Part shown: positions 9,101 through 16,882 of the stretch, in pieces
Layout of the letters: every line of letters begins with the position of its first letter
Numbering within the stretch: the stretch's first letter is position 1
NCBI GenBank assembly: GCA_020631395.1
Contig: JAHDHI010000036.1
Coordinates: 1-45,206, forward strand
Reading direction: 5' to 3'
Length of the DNA stretch: 45,206 nt
Source of the DNA: Bizionia sp.
Lineage (GTDB): Bacteria > Bacteroidota > Bacteroidia > Flavobacteriales > Flavobacteriaceae
Position numbers and translations under genes: made by a program
The notes under the pieces: model-generated
The model's input: the letters and a program-made list of their open reading frames with translations, nothing else
Told to the model about the DNA's origin: nothing
Databases searched by the model: none

Positions 9101-9839
9101 CTGCTTTTAATGAGATTACAGATTCGTATTCTGTTGTAGTGTAGAAATCTGGTTTGTCTGCCGTTTTAGGCGCAAACTGCTCCACTTTTGGGCCTTTTAT
9201 GAAAGCTACATTGTCTTTATATGCCGAAACTATATCGTTGGGATGTTGTTTCGAAGTCTCTTTTATCAACTTGAAAAGTGACGTTGGTTTTTCTTCGCCG
9301 TCGATAACAAATGTACCGTTGAAGATTTTATGGCGACAATGTTCTGAATTTACTTGAGAAAATCCAAAAACTTCCGAATCTGTCAATGGACGACCAATCT
9401 TTTTCGATACACCTTCCAAGTATTCAACTTCTTCGTCACTTAATGATAGACCTTCTTGCTTGTTGTAAGCCGAAATGTCTTCAATGTTCAAAATCGCTTC
9501 TGGATCTATGTCGATTGTAAATGATTCTTGATTCAGGCCATTGAATTTTTCAGAAATCATAGGGTCGAAATCAGAGAAATCCTCTTTGTATGTTTCGAAC
9601 TCCTCAATCCTAATGATGCCTTCAATTCCCATATTCTGAGTTATCTCCACTGCATTGGTACTCCAAGGTGTTATCATCGCAGCACGTGGGCCAATAAAAA
9701 AAGCGTCCAAAGACGCTGCATTTATTTTAGGTTGATTGCCGAAAAGCCAGTTAAGCTTTGAGATTGTTTCAGCTGTTAATTCTTTTGTTACTTGAACAGC
9801 AAATACCTTACTGTTTTGGTTTCCGAAGAAATGAATCAT
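6177..9839 (-). CDS. purL: Phosphoribosylformylglycinamidine synthase, single-chain
   Basis: A 1220-residue FGAM synthase of the large single-chain type. It converts FGAR, glutamine and ATP to FGAM in de novo purine synthesis. The order is an N-terminal PurS-like region, an FGAM linker with SEHCRHKIFNG, two AIRS-type ATP-binding halves with SHDHGAGGHLN and GGLITTLLELCF-type Gly-rich loops, and a C-terminal class I glutaminase domain from about residue 970. In that domain the nucleophile lies in VGICNGCQLF (Cys at about 1069) and the His/Glu pair in MMPHIERSTF. Length and motifs are normal for the family. The gene is transcribed alone, with a possible -7 box at 9872-9879 and a terminator at 6125-6153. 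No damage is visible. Confidence 0.97.
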   Translation of the reverse strand: MIHFFGNQNSKVFAVQVTKELTAETISKLNWLFGNQPKINAASLDAFFIGPRAAMITPWSTNAVEITQNMGIEGIIRIEEFETYKEDFSDFDPMISEKFNGLNQESFTIDIDPEAILNIEDISAYNKQEGLSLSDEEVEYLEGVSKKIGRPLTDSEVFGFSQVNSEHCRHKIFNGTFVIDGEEKPTSLFKLIKETSKQHPNDIVSAYKDNVAFIKGPKVEQFAPKTADKPDFYTTTEYESVISLKAETHNFPTTVEPFNGAATGSGGEIRDRLAGGKGSLPLAGTAVYMTSYSRLEDNRPWEKGMEARKWLYQTPMDILIKASNGASDFGNKFGQPLICGSVLTFEHEEDARKLGFDKVIMQAGGIGYGKADQALKDTPKEGDKIVILGGENYRIGMGGAAVSSADTGAFASGIELNAVQRSNPEMQKRAANAVRGMVESDENFIVSIHDHGAGGHLNCLSELVEDTGGHIDLDALPVGDPTLSAKEIIGNESQERMGLVIAEKHIETLNKIAERERSPMYTVGDVTGNDRFTFESKTKGDKPMDLALEDMFGSSPKTILTDTTVNRNYKDVTYDADNILNYLDQVLQLEAVACKDWLTNKVDRCVGGKVAKQQCVGPLQIPLNNVGVMALDYKGKEGIATSIGHSPISGLINPVAGSRNSIAEALTNIMWAPLKDNLQSVSLSANWMWPCKNEGEDARLYEAVQAISEFAIDLGINVPTGKDSLSMKQKYPNEDVISPGTVIISAAANCNAISKVVEPVFNKNAGDIYYINISQDAFKLGGSSFAQVLNAIGNDAPSVKDAGYVKTVFNTIQNLIKDEQIVAGHDVASGGLITTLLELCFADVNLGAELDVTPLAEKDSVKLLFSENSGIVIQSKDASIEKVLSEANIEFFNIGKVTESDTLSIINNAEVYTLTVSRLRDVWYKTSFLLDQKQTANNLAEARYTNYKVQPLNYKFPNHFTGKLPVIDASKPRPKAAILREKGSNSEREMANAMYLAGFDVKDVHMTDLISGRETLEDIQFLGAVGGFSNSDVLGSAKGWAGAIKYNDKANKVINDFFKREDTLSVGICNGCQLFMELDLITPEHDVHGKMIHNESQKHESSFTSVAVQKNNSVMLSTLEGTTLGVWISHGEGKFSLPKTEDQYNIVAKYGYEGYPNNPNGSDFNTAMLCDTTGRHLVMMPHIERSTFQWNWANYPEGRKDEVSPWLEGFVNARLWIENK

Positions 9840-10355
9840 TGTCTGTTGATTTGTGTGTTGTTTTAAAAATGCAAATTTAAGTTTTTTAGTGGTATTCCCT
9901 TAGTAAAAAGTGTACTTAATTTCAGAGTTATTCACGGGGTTGTTAACCAAAACTAAAGAGTCGAGGTTCAAAACCCAGAAATGGATGATTTAGGGGGAAT
10001 TGGACAAGTTGAAATTTTCAACGACATACTTCAAAAATTGTATGTTTTTCGACGAATTGACGATTTGCAAGTCGTACACGTTAACTTATAGATACCCTTC
10101 AACAGCCAAATCCACGATACTTTGCCTGCTGTCTGTTTGCCATTAAAAGTCTCGTTTGAGAGCAAAGCTTAAAATGGTTGAGTTCATAAAAAAACACCAC
10201 TGTCTTTGACGGTGGTGTTTATGGAACAATGAAAAAAAAAGCTATATGGGATATCCAAATTTCTGTCTATGAAAAACAATGTTGACCTATGGGCGTGGAA
10301 TCAAGCATTGCTGAAAATATTTCAATGTCCTTGCAATTGGTTTTAGCCAAGCTAT
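9840..10355. other. Intergenic region upstream of purL
   Basis: On the minus strand TAAATTTG (9879-9872) matches the Bacteroidota -7 box about 33 bases before the purL ATG; no matching -33 TTTG was found. The rest contains a terminator hairpin at 10192-10220 and a 44-codon open stretch on the plus strand (9957-10091) that I cannot assign. Confidence 0.5.
10192..10220 (-). terminator. Terminator after the M4 metallopeptidase gene
   Basis: AAACACCAC / GTGGTGTTT stem with an 11-base loop. It is flanked by a run of A on the plus strand, which gives a T run on the minus strand. It lies about 135 bases past the peptidase stop. Confidence 0.65.
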
Positions 10356-13300
10356 TTATTGCTTGATGAACTTTTTTGTGGCCGTGCCATTCTTGCCGCT
10401 CAACCTAAGCATGTACAACCCAGATTCGAAATCACTTACATCGATTCCATTTGCTGTCAAGATTCCCCTTGCCACTTTTTGCCCCAACATGTTCATCACG
10501 ACATAGGAGATGTGGGAAGAGTTCTCCCTTTCCGAGGATTTGACATACAGTGTCTCCTTTGCTGGATTTGGATGGACATCCACTTCAAAGAGATTGACAA
10601 CCTCCTTGAAAGCAATCGTTTGGGAGGAGAAGGCTCCAGCGATGTTGACAGTGTAGTCCTCGACCTCCCCATAGGAGAAGGATTCGCAAGGCGAGGGTAT
10701 GCCGTTGTACTTCATGGACACGCGCATCCTCGTTTCACCAATTGGAGTACTTGCAGGTATTGCAAATGATCCAACTATTGGTGTCGTCTTGGAGGGGGCC
10801 TTTGTCCATACTTGCTCTCCGGAATCCGTGAAATCCCCGTCCTTGTTGTAATCTATCCATATGCTATAGCCCTCTGGGTATACTATGCCAGTCCAAGAAG
10901 GTACTATATTAACAAAAGTAGAACTACCTGCAATCAGATTCGCGGATGTCGATGTGAAGTCCGAATATCCCGTGCTGGTGGTACCTGCTCCGGATGTCTT
11001 GTCTAAGTTCGCGATTATGACTCTTGAGATGTATTCGTCGTTGGTGTTCTGCCCATTCGAGCTGCAGTAGTCGACTGGAGGGGGAGCGGCCCCAATGACA
11101 ACGGTATAGTCCTCGACCTCTCCATAGGAGAAAGATTCGCAAGGCGTAGGTATGCCGTTGTACTTCATGGACACGCGCATCCTCGTTTCACCAATGGAAG
11201 CATTGGCAGGAACGGTGAAGGTTCCACTTGTCGGTGTCGTCTTTGAGGGAGCCTTTGTCCATACCTGTTCTCCTGGGTCTGCAAAGTCACCATCGTCGTT
11301 GTAATCTATCCATACGGCATAACCCTCATTGTATTTGGTACCCGTCCATGTCGGAGTCACCGTGATCGTGGCAGCTACTCCCTTGGACAGATTCGTGGAG
11401 GTCGAGGTGAAGTCCGAATACCCCGTGCTGGTGGAGCCAGCTCCGGATGCCTTGTCTATGGTTCCCAACTGCACTCTGGAAATGTACTCGCCATTGGTGT
11501 TCTTCCCATTGGAACTACAGTAGCCACTCGGGGGCGGAGGAGTCACGCCATCGATGATGACGGTATAGTCCTCGACCTCCCCATAGGAGAAGGACTCGCA
11601 AGGTGTGGGAACACCGTTGTACTTCATGGACACGCGCATTCTCGTAGCTCCGTTGGGAGCGTTGGCAGGAATGGTGAAGGTCCCACTTGCAACCAAGTCC
11701 TGGGAGACGGCCTTTGTCCATACCTGTTCCCCAGGATCCTCAAAGTCCCCATCCTTGTTGTAATCTATCCATACGGCAAAGCCTTCGTTGGATACCACGT
11801 TCACCCATATCGGCGTTATGGTGATCGTGGCGGTTGCCCCTTTGGACAAACTCGTGGATGTCGAGGTGAAGTCAGAATACCCTGTGCTGGTGGTACCTCC
11901 TAAGGATGCCTTGTCTATGGTTCCTATCTGTACTCTGGTGATGTACTCCTCGTTGGTACTAGCTCCATTGGAATTACAATATGATATCGGGCCTCCAACG
12001 GGGCCGACACCAACGGCTGCCCATGCATTCGTCACTGTCATTTCCTCTGCACCACCTGCTCCATACAAATCACTTGCAGATTGTATTGTTGCCGTTCTGA
12101 CATCTTCATACTTGGAGGTTGACGTCAAATAGACACTCAATGCCCTATAGGCTATCTTTTCGGCCTTTTTCATCCCTATTCCATTGACGTTGAATGTATA
12201 CCCATTATCATTAGTTCCATTTCCCCCGACAACGGACAGGTAAAACCAGTGATACATCACTGACGAATTGTTAGCTCTACCACAATGACCATTGTCATCA
12301 GATGGGTTATTGCAATTGGAATTTTTCCAGAACATTCCCCCATAGGTGTCTGGACGATCAGTTGCATTAGGATTGCCTATGTTGACAGAAGGGTTTATGG
12401 AAATTTCATCTGCACCCAACCAAACATTGGCTCCAGGAGCCGTGTCGCTTCCGTTTCCCTTGATATGGTGTTTTACAGCTGCTCCCCAAATATCCGCAAA
12501 ACCTTCGTTCAAGGAGCCTGGCTCTCCAGGAAAAAGGAAATTCGCAGTCGCTCCGGTTACTCCGTGTCCGAGTTCATGTGCTACTATGTCTAAGGAGGTC
12601 AAAGCATCTCTACCATTTCCTTGATTGTTCGGAGCAGTACCATCTCCAAAAAACAAATTACCATTACCGCTATAAAAAGCAGAGTCCATACCCTCACCAC
12701 CTGGTTCAGAGTCATAGTGTACCCAACTATTTATTGGTGCTCCATTCCCATCGTAACTGTTTCTGGAATGCCTCTCCATCCAATAGTCGTAACTTTCCCC
12801 AAGTCCCCAATGTACATCCAAAGCAGCATTGTCCTTGTTTGCATTGTCGTACTCTGCTGCCGTCCAATCGTTGTCGGCATCAAAAAAGTCGACAAAAGGA
12901 GCGGTGTTCGTACGTTGGGAGTTGAAGGTGAAGACTCCTCCACCTCTCGTAAGGTCTCTCAATATATAGCCATTGGCGACTTGCTGTGTGGTGATCGTTC
13001 TTTGACCACTATAACGTGTGTCTGCAGTTCCTAGAGCTCCAACATTTGCTTCTGTTTCGCAATTTGCTTCTTCATTGTCCTTGACGATTGTTGAATTGGC
13101 TGAAGAATGAGAGTATGGTCTCAGATGATTTATTTTGCTGTTGTAAAACAACGGAGCTCCTGTAACGGCATCGACATACAGATTGCCCCTGCTCAGTGGT
13201 CGGGTCGCATAGATGTCGTACTTGTATGCCAATCTCGCATTTTTGGACGTGTCCTCACCTTGGGCATCCAGATTTGGCAACAACACCAATTCGCCTTTCG

Positions 13301-13796
13301 GCTTGGAATATCCCATCCGTTTTGATATACTTGCATCGTCCCACATGTAACTCTGTGCCCCGATGTGAGCGATGGCAATTTGCAACCCCTGTTCCCTTGT
13401 CAGTTTAGGTGTGGTATTCACGCCTTCCAAATGATAGAACTTGCCACTCATGGTCTTCACCCTTCCGTTTTTGGCATGCAGGGTGTAGGTGGCAAATTCC
13501 ACGTCGATGCCATCGTATTGTTGTTGGTGTTTCCGATGGGTGAATCCAAGTCCATCCCTTTCGGATTTGATTTGGACGAAACCATCCTTTTCCCCGGCAT
13601 TCAATTCGCTTCTAAAAATGGCATTGGCATCTTGCAGCCTGTATGACGACTCTTCAAATGTCTTGATTAGAGCGGGCTCTGTTTTCGCATTGTCCTCCTT
13701 TTGTAAGGACTTCCTTTGTTCTTGCCCATGGCTCGATGCACAGACAAGTGCAAAGAACAATGGTAGGGCAAGAACTTTCAGTACTTGTTTCTTCAT
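10356..13796 (-). CDS. Secreted M4 (thermolysin-like) metallopeptidase with three GEVED domains and T9SS tail
   Basis: A 1146-residue exported protease. The signal peptide ends near SSHGQ. A FTP/PepSY propeptide follows (about 30-220). The M4 catalytic domain (about 240-600) has HELGH at 407-411, NEGFAD with the third zinc ligand Glu431, and the late SVMYHWFYL segment with the catalytic-His region. Next come three GEVED domains (about 605-750, 755-902, 905-1052), each with a WIDYN(K/D)DGDF calcium-like loop and a closing GEVEDYTV strand. The protein ends in a Por_Secre_tail type IX sorting domain (about 1070-1146, starting VDVHPNPA and closing KKFIKQ). It is probably released or attached at the cell surface and digests external protein. 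The three GEVED copies are very similar at DNA level and look richer in G+C than surrounding genes, which suggests recent internal duplication. Confidence 0.95.
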   Translation of the reverse strand: MKKQVLKVLALPLFFALVCASSHGQEQRKSLQKEDNAKTEPALIKTFEESSYRLQDANAIFRSELNAGEKDGFVQIKSERDGLGFTHRKHQQQYDGIDVEFATYTLHAKNGRVKTMSGKFYHLEGVNTTPKLTREQGLQIAIAHIGAQSYMWDDASISKRMGYSKPKGELVLLPNLDAQGEDTSKNARLAYKYDIYATRPLSRGNLYVDAVTGAPLFYNSKINHLRPYSHSSANSTIVKDNEEANCETEANVGALGTADTRYSGQRTITTQQVANGYILRDLTRGGGVFTFNSQRTNTAPFVDFFDADNDWTAAEYDNANKDNAALDVHWGLGESYDYWMERHSRNSYDGNGAPINSWVHYDSEPGGEGMDSAFYSGNGNLFFGDGTAPNNQGNGRDALTSLDIVAHELGHGVTGATANFLFPGEPGSLNEGFADIWGAAVKHHIKGNGSDTAPGANVWLGADEISINPSVNIGNPNATDRPDTYGGMFWKNSNCNNPSDDNGHCGRANNSSVMYHWFYLSVVGGNGTNDNGYTFNVNGIGMKKAEKIAYRALSVYLTSTSKYEDVRTATIQSASDLYGAGGAEEMTVTNAWAAVGVGPVGGPISYCNSNGASTNEEYITRVQIGTIDKASLGGTTSTGYSDFTSTSTSLSKGATATITITPIWVNVVSNEGFAVWIDYNKDGDFEDPGEQVWTKAVSQDLVASGTFTIPANAPNGATRMRVSMKYNGVPTPCESFSYGEVEDYTVIIDGVTPPPPSGYCSSNGKNTNGEYISRVQLGTIDKASGAGSTSTGYSDFTSTSTNLSKGVAATITVTPTWTGTKYNEGYAVWIDYNDDGDFADPGEQVWTKAPSKTTPTSGTFTVPANASIGETRMRVSMKYNGIPTPCESFSYGEVEDYTVVIGAAPPPVDYCSSNGQNTNDEYISRVIIANLDKTSGAGTTSTGYSDFTSTSANLIAGSSTFVNIVPSWTGIVYPEGYSIWIDYNKDGDFTDSGEQVWTKAPSKTTPIVGSFAIPASTPIGETRMRVSMKYNGIPSPCESFSYGEVEDYTVNIAGAFSSQTIAFKEVVNLFEVDVHPNPAKETLYVKSSERENSSHISYVVMNMLGQKVARGILTANGIDVSDFESGLYMLRLSGKNGTATKKFIKQ
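10640..11990 (-). repeat. Three in-frame GEVED-encoding tandem repeats
   Basis: The segment beginning TAGTCCTCGACCT recurs at 10654, 11107 and 11566, that is with periods of 453 and 459 bases, both multiples of three. Flanking stretches such as the one encoding GETRMRVSMKYNG and YGEVEDY are almost identical among copies. The repeats are coding and belong to the peptidase gene. Confidence 0.85.
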
Positions 13797-14743
13797 AATT
13801 TTAAGGATTAATATTAAACATTAGATCAATGTTGGAATTCCAAACATCGATTCATCTTTTTCAAGGCAATTTTATACTAGTATAAATTGGCGAAATTTCA
13901 TCCTGCTCTACCTGAATTTTCCATTTACCATCAATTCATCTATAAGATCTTATATGACAAAGAACTTCATATCACGTTGTATTATACCATATAACTAATT
14001 CAAGTTCATATTTATAATCACTAGAGAATTGTTTTCTATTGTAAATTTGAGGCTATTTTATATTCTGGAGTGTATGCAATGTGTTCTGATGGCTATCTGA
14101 ATATTGTGTGATGACTCTCTTTTCAAAATCTAATTGGAATATCTCTATGGTTTTAGGGAATTCTTATCCCATCAGATTTGCACTTTCAAATCTGTACGCC
14201 GCAACCAATGCATATTATGCTTAAAGAGCAACAATTTGATCTTGTTGGATGAAATGAAATCAATTATTTTTATCCTACAACACACATTACATTAATGCTA
14301 AGTTACCAATTTCAATAATATCATTTTAGTATTATCTTATCTTAAAATAATACTATATAATCTGATTTTAGTGATTAGTTGGTTAATTTGAATAATATAG
14401 CATGTGTTTTGCAGTGAAAAGCTGTTAATCATTAAGTAAAAACAATGAAATTCGTGAGTTATTTGCATATAATTGTTAGTGTGTATTTTTTGTGTTTATG
14501 TATTTAGTTGATTGGGACAATGGAAGAATTTGATAATGAAAATGTATAATTGTAAATCTGTAGTATGACCTTACTATCGAATTTACATTTTTTTCTTTGA
14601 TTACTCCATAGACTTGCTTCAGAGGGAGGATCGTTTATTTTTCAATAGAAAATGAAATTTGGTTTTAAGAAATAATTATCTAACTTTCATAAACAAAAAA
14701 GCGATTCGAAGAGAGTCTCTTTTATTATAATGCTATGATTTTA
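13797..14743. other. AT-rich gene-free stretch upstream of the metallopeptidase
   Basis: Nearly 950 bases with stops in every frame and no RNA gene or intact element that I recognise. The end near 14700-14725 holds a weak stem (AAGCGATTC / GAGTCTCTT) that resembles a decayed version of the terminator at 16828-16858. Confidence 0.5.
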
Positions 14744-15230
14744 TTACTGTTTTAATTTTGAGCCTTCTGGCAATTGTTGTACAAAAGTAGAAGTCGGAGC
14801 CCCTCCAAATACTGAATTTGAAGGATTGTTGAAAACGTTGCCCCTTATGTACAATACATAAGCTTCAGTCCATCACTACGTTTAACCTACCAATGTATAA
14901 TGATATTCTGAAGTTCCACCAGTAACTGAAGCATTCCATATCCCCATAGAGGGTGATGTTACATAATTAGACCCAATGAAACATGCAGTGAGAGAGGCCG
15001 TCATATTAGATCGGGTTCTAAATAGAAGCTGACACTTATGCTTTATTAGTCATATTCAATACGATAATTACCTAAAGTTAAATTATAGATTAATTCATTA
15101 TTCCTTAACATCTAAAAAAAAGGATATTGATCTTTATGACATAGTTTTGTATCAGTAACAATACCTGTAAAGCCAAATGAACTTAGGCTTTCAAATAGTA
15201 GATATGTAATTATAGGTTTTTACAACAACC
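14744..15230 (-). pseudogene. Decayed 3' end of a surface protein with dockerin-like C-terminus
   Basis: On the minus strand, 14866-14744 reads EAYVLYIRGNVFNNPSNSVF and then GGAPTSTFVQQLPEGSKLKQ before a stop. This matches the last 40 residues of the endonuclease gene at 16883-19288. Just upstream, in the same frame but separated by TAA and TAG stops, is a stretch ending ASVTGGTSEYHYTLVG, which resembles the Ig/SprB-like repeats of flavobacterial adhesins. Further upstream, fragments reading NLTLGNYRIEYD and FESLSSFGFTGIVTDTKLCH are each cut by stops. This is most simply the decayed 3' end of a large exported protein. The upstream limit is uncertain. Confidence 0.7.
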
Positions 15231-15529
15231 AGTGTCGCACATTAATAATTAATCAATTAAAATTTTTAAGCCATGCTCGTACATAACATGGTAATATAGT
15301 AGGAGCAACATAAAACTAATCATACCACATCTGGACCATATCGACAATAAGGAAGAAAGTACTTATTCATTAGATAGACATCTTATTTACCAAACCGGTT
15401 AATGACTTGGCAGTAATAGCTTTATATTTTTAAGTTTTACTTCAAATTAACATAGTTAATCTATAGGATAAATGTATTAAATAAAAAAACACACAAAAAT
15501 CAATTAATACCAAACTAAACTTTAAATCA
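15231..15529. other. Upstream region of the GEVED/T9SS protein gene
   Basis: About 300 bases, AT-rich, with no coding frame. The region just before the start is A-rich, as expected for a flavobacterial leader. I see no clear TAnnTTTG box. Confidence 0.4.
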
Positions 15530-16801
15530 ATGAAAACAATTACAAAATTATTAACACTCGCTTTTTTTATGGTTTTTCAATCAGTTGTAAGCCAGAATGA
15601 TGAATGCCCATTGCACTATTGCAGCGTTGTTGTAAAGGAAGGTAACAACCACATCACCAATGTTCGTTTATCCAATTTGAACCATACTTCAGAATTAGGA
15701 ATCAATGGCTATTCCAACTTTGTAAGTGAAAGTGCTTCGGTAGGACAAGGTCAGGAGTATGATTTAACTGTAACGACAAAGTGGGAGCACTGGCCATATT
15801 TAACTATCCAAGCTTGGATAGACTGGAATGGAAACAAATCGTTTGAATCTACAGAAAGAGTATTGTACAAAAATGGTACTGGACCAATTTCGGGGCAAAT
15901 AGCAGTGCCTAGTAATGCTGAGCCAGGAGCAACAAGAATGAGGGTAAGATATAGCTATGATTTGGAGTTGGGACCATGTGAAATAGATTTTCACAACAAT
16001 GGAGAAGTAGAGGACTATACTATTTTCGTTACTGAAAATAGATGCCCTAGCAACAATGAAAGACCTATAGGACAGTACATTTCTGAAGTTGAATTTTCTG
16101 GAGTAAGCAATATCACGACTTACAATAGTGGCTATGAATTTTATGATTTCCCGAATGCGAGCGTTCAAGCTGGACCCTATACCAACACCAATGAAGCCTC
16201 CGTTATGTCCATAAAAATAAATCAAGGTTGGGAGGCTACTCAAGTTGGTATTTGGGTAGATTGGGATCAAGATGGAGATTTTGACGATGTAGCAGAAGGA
16301 AAGATACTATATAAGTCAAACCCTACGGTTGATGCATGGACTATGTTCTTTACAGTTCCAGCTGGTGCAAAGTTAGGAAATACCATCATGAGAATAAGAG
16401 CTGTTCACGGAGAGGAATTGACACCTTGTGGAGATGCTTGGTTTGGAGAAACTGAAGATTATTCAATAAATGTAATTGCCCCAAGGAATAATGGACATGA
16501 TTCTATTCCAGGTAGAGGTTCAAATCCAGCAGATGGGCAATCCAGAGCGGCATTGGTTGCACAAAATGTAATGGCTAGTCCTAACCCTAGTGTAGATGGT
16601 GTGTTTAATTTCAATTTTGATCAAGCTGTAGAAAATGCAATTTTTAGAGTGTTCAATGATAATGGAAGAATGGTGCATACTTCATCGAATCTTTCAGGAG
16701 ATAAGATCAGATTGAATTTGTCATCTTTGAAATTTGGTTTGTATACCGTACAAGTTCAAACTAAAGATAATTTGGAAACAGTGAGAATACTTATAAAGTA
16801 A
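15530..16801 (+). CDS. Secreted GEVED-domain protein with T9SS sorting tail
   Basis: A 423-residue exported protein. A signal peptide (residues 1-21, ending VVSQ) is followed by two GEVED domains. The first (about 25-170) has WIDWNGNKSF and GEVEDYTIFV. The second (about 172-315) has WVDWDQDGDF and a variant GETEDYSINV. A Por_Secre_tail T9SS domain closes the protein (about 350-423, starting MASPNPSVDGVF and ending VRILIK). It has no enzymatic domain, so a binding or matrix role at the cell surface is likely. It shares the GEVED module with the metallopeptidase on its left, in opposite orientation, and ends against the endonuclease gene with a shared bidirectional terminator. Confidence 0.85.
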   Translation: MKTITKLLTLAFFMVFQSVVSQNDECPLHYCSVVVKEGNNHITNVRLSNLNHTSELGINGYSNFVSESASVGQGQEYDLTVTTKWEHWPYLTIQAWIDWNGNKSFESTERVLYKNGTGPISGQIAVPSNAEPGATRMRVRYSYDLELGPCEIDFHNNGEVEDYTIFVTENRCPSNNERPIGQYISEVEFSGVSNITTYNSGYEFYDFPNASVQAGPYTNTNEASVMSIKINQGWEATQVGIWVDWDQDGDFDDVAEGKILYKSNPTVDAWTMFFTVPAGAKLGNTIMRIRAVHGEELTPCGDAWFGETEDYSINVIAPRNNGHDSIPGRGSNPADGQSRAALVAQNVMASPNPSVDGVFNFNFDQAVENAIFRVFNDNGRMVHTSSNLSGDKIRLNLSSLKFGLYTVQVQTKDNLETVRILIK

Positions 16802-16827
16802 GATTAATTTTTGCTCTTCCAAGAACA

Positions 16828-16858
16828 AGAAAAGCGACTCCTAATGAGTCGCTTTTCT
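16828..16858. terminator. Bidirectional terminator between convergent secreted-protein genes
   Basis: Perfect 13-bp stem AGAAAAGCGACTC / GAGTCGCTTTTCT with loop CTAAT, flanked by A and T runs. It serves the plus-strand GEVED gene and the minus-strand endonuclease gene. Confidence 0.9.
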
Positions 16859-16882
16859 TTTGATATATCGTTTTTTAGCACT

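Noticed and set aside
9960-9976. T-arm-like sequence GAGGTTCAAAACCC suggesting a tRNA
   Set aside because: No acceptor stem, D-arm or anticodon arm can be drawn around it.
9957-10091. A 44-codon open stretch on the plus strand (reading MDDLGGIGQVEIF from 9981)
   Set aside because: Too short, without recognisable homology or a start context; chance open frame is as likely.
10640-11990. Regular repeats considered as a CRISPR array
   Set aside because: The period is about 450 bases and every copy is in frame in one protein.
10356-13796. Long open frames antisense to the metallopeptidase gene
   Set aside because: They repeat with the GEVED period and encode low-complexity or Cys/His-rich products; they are shadows of the real gene.
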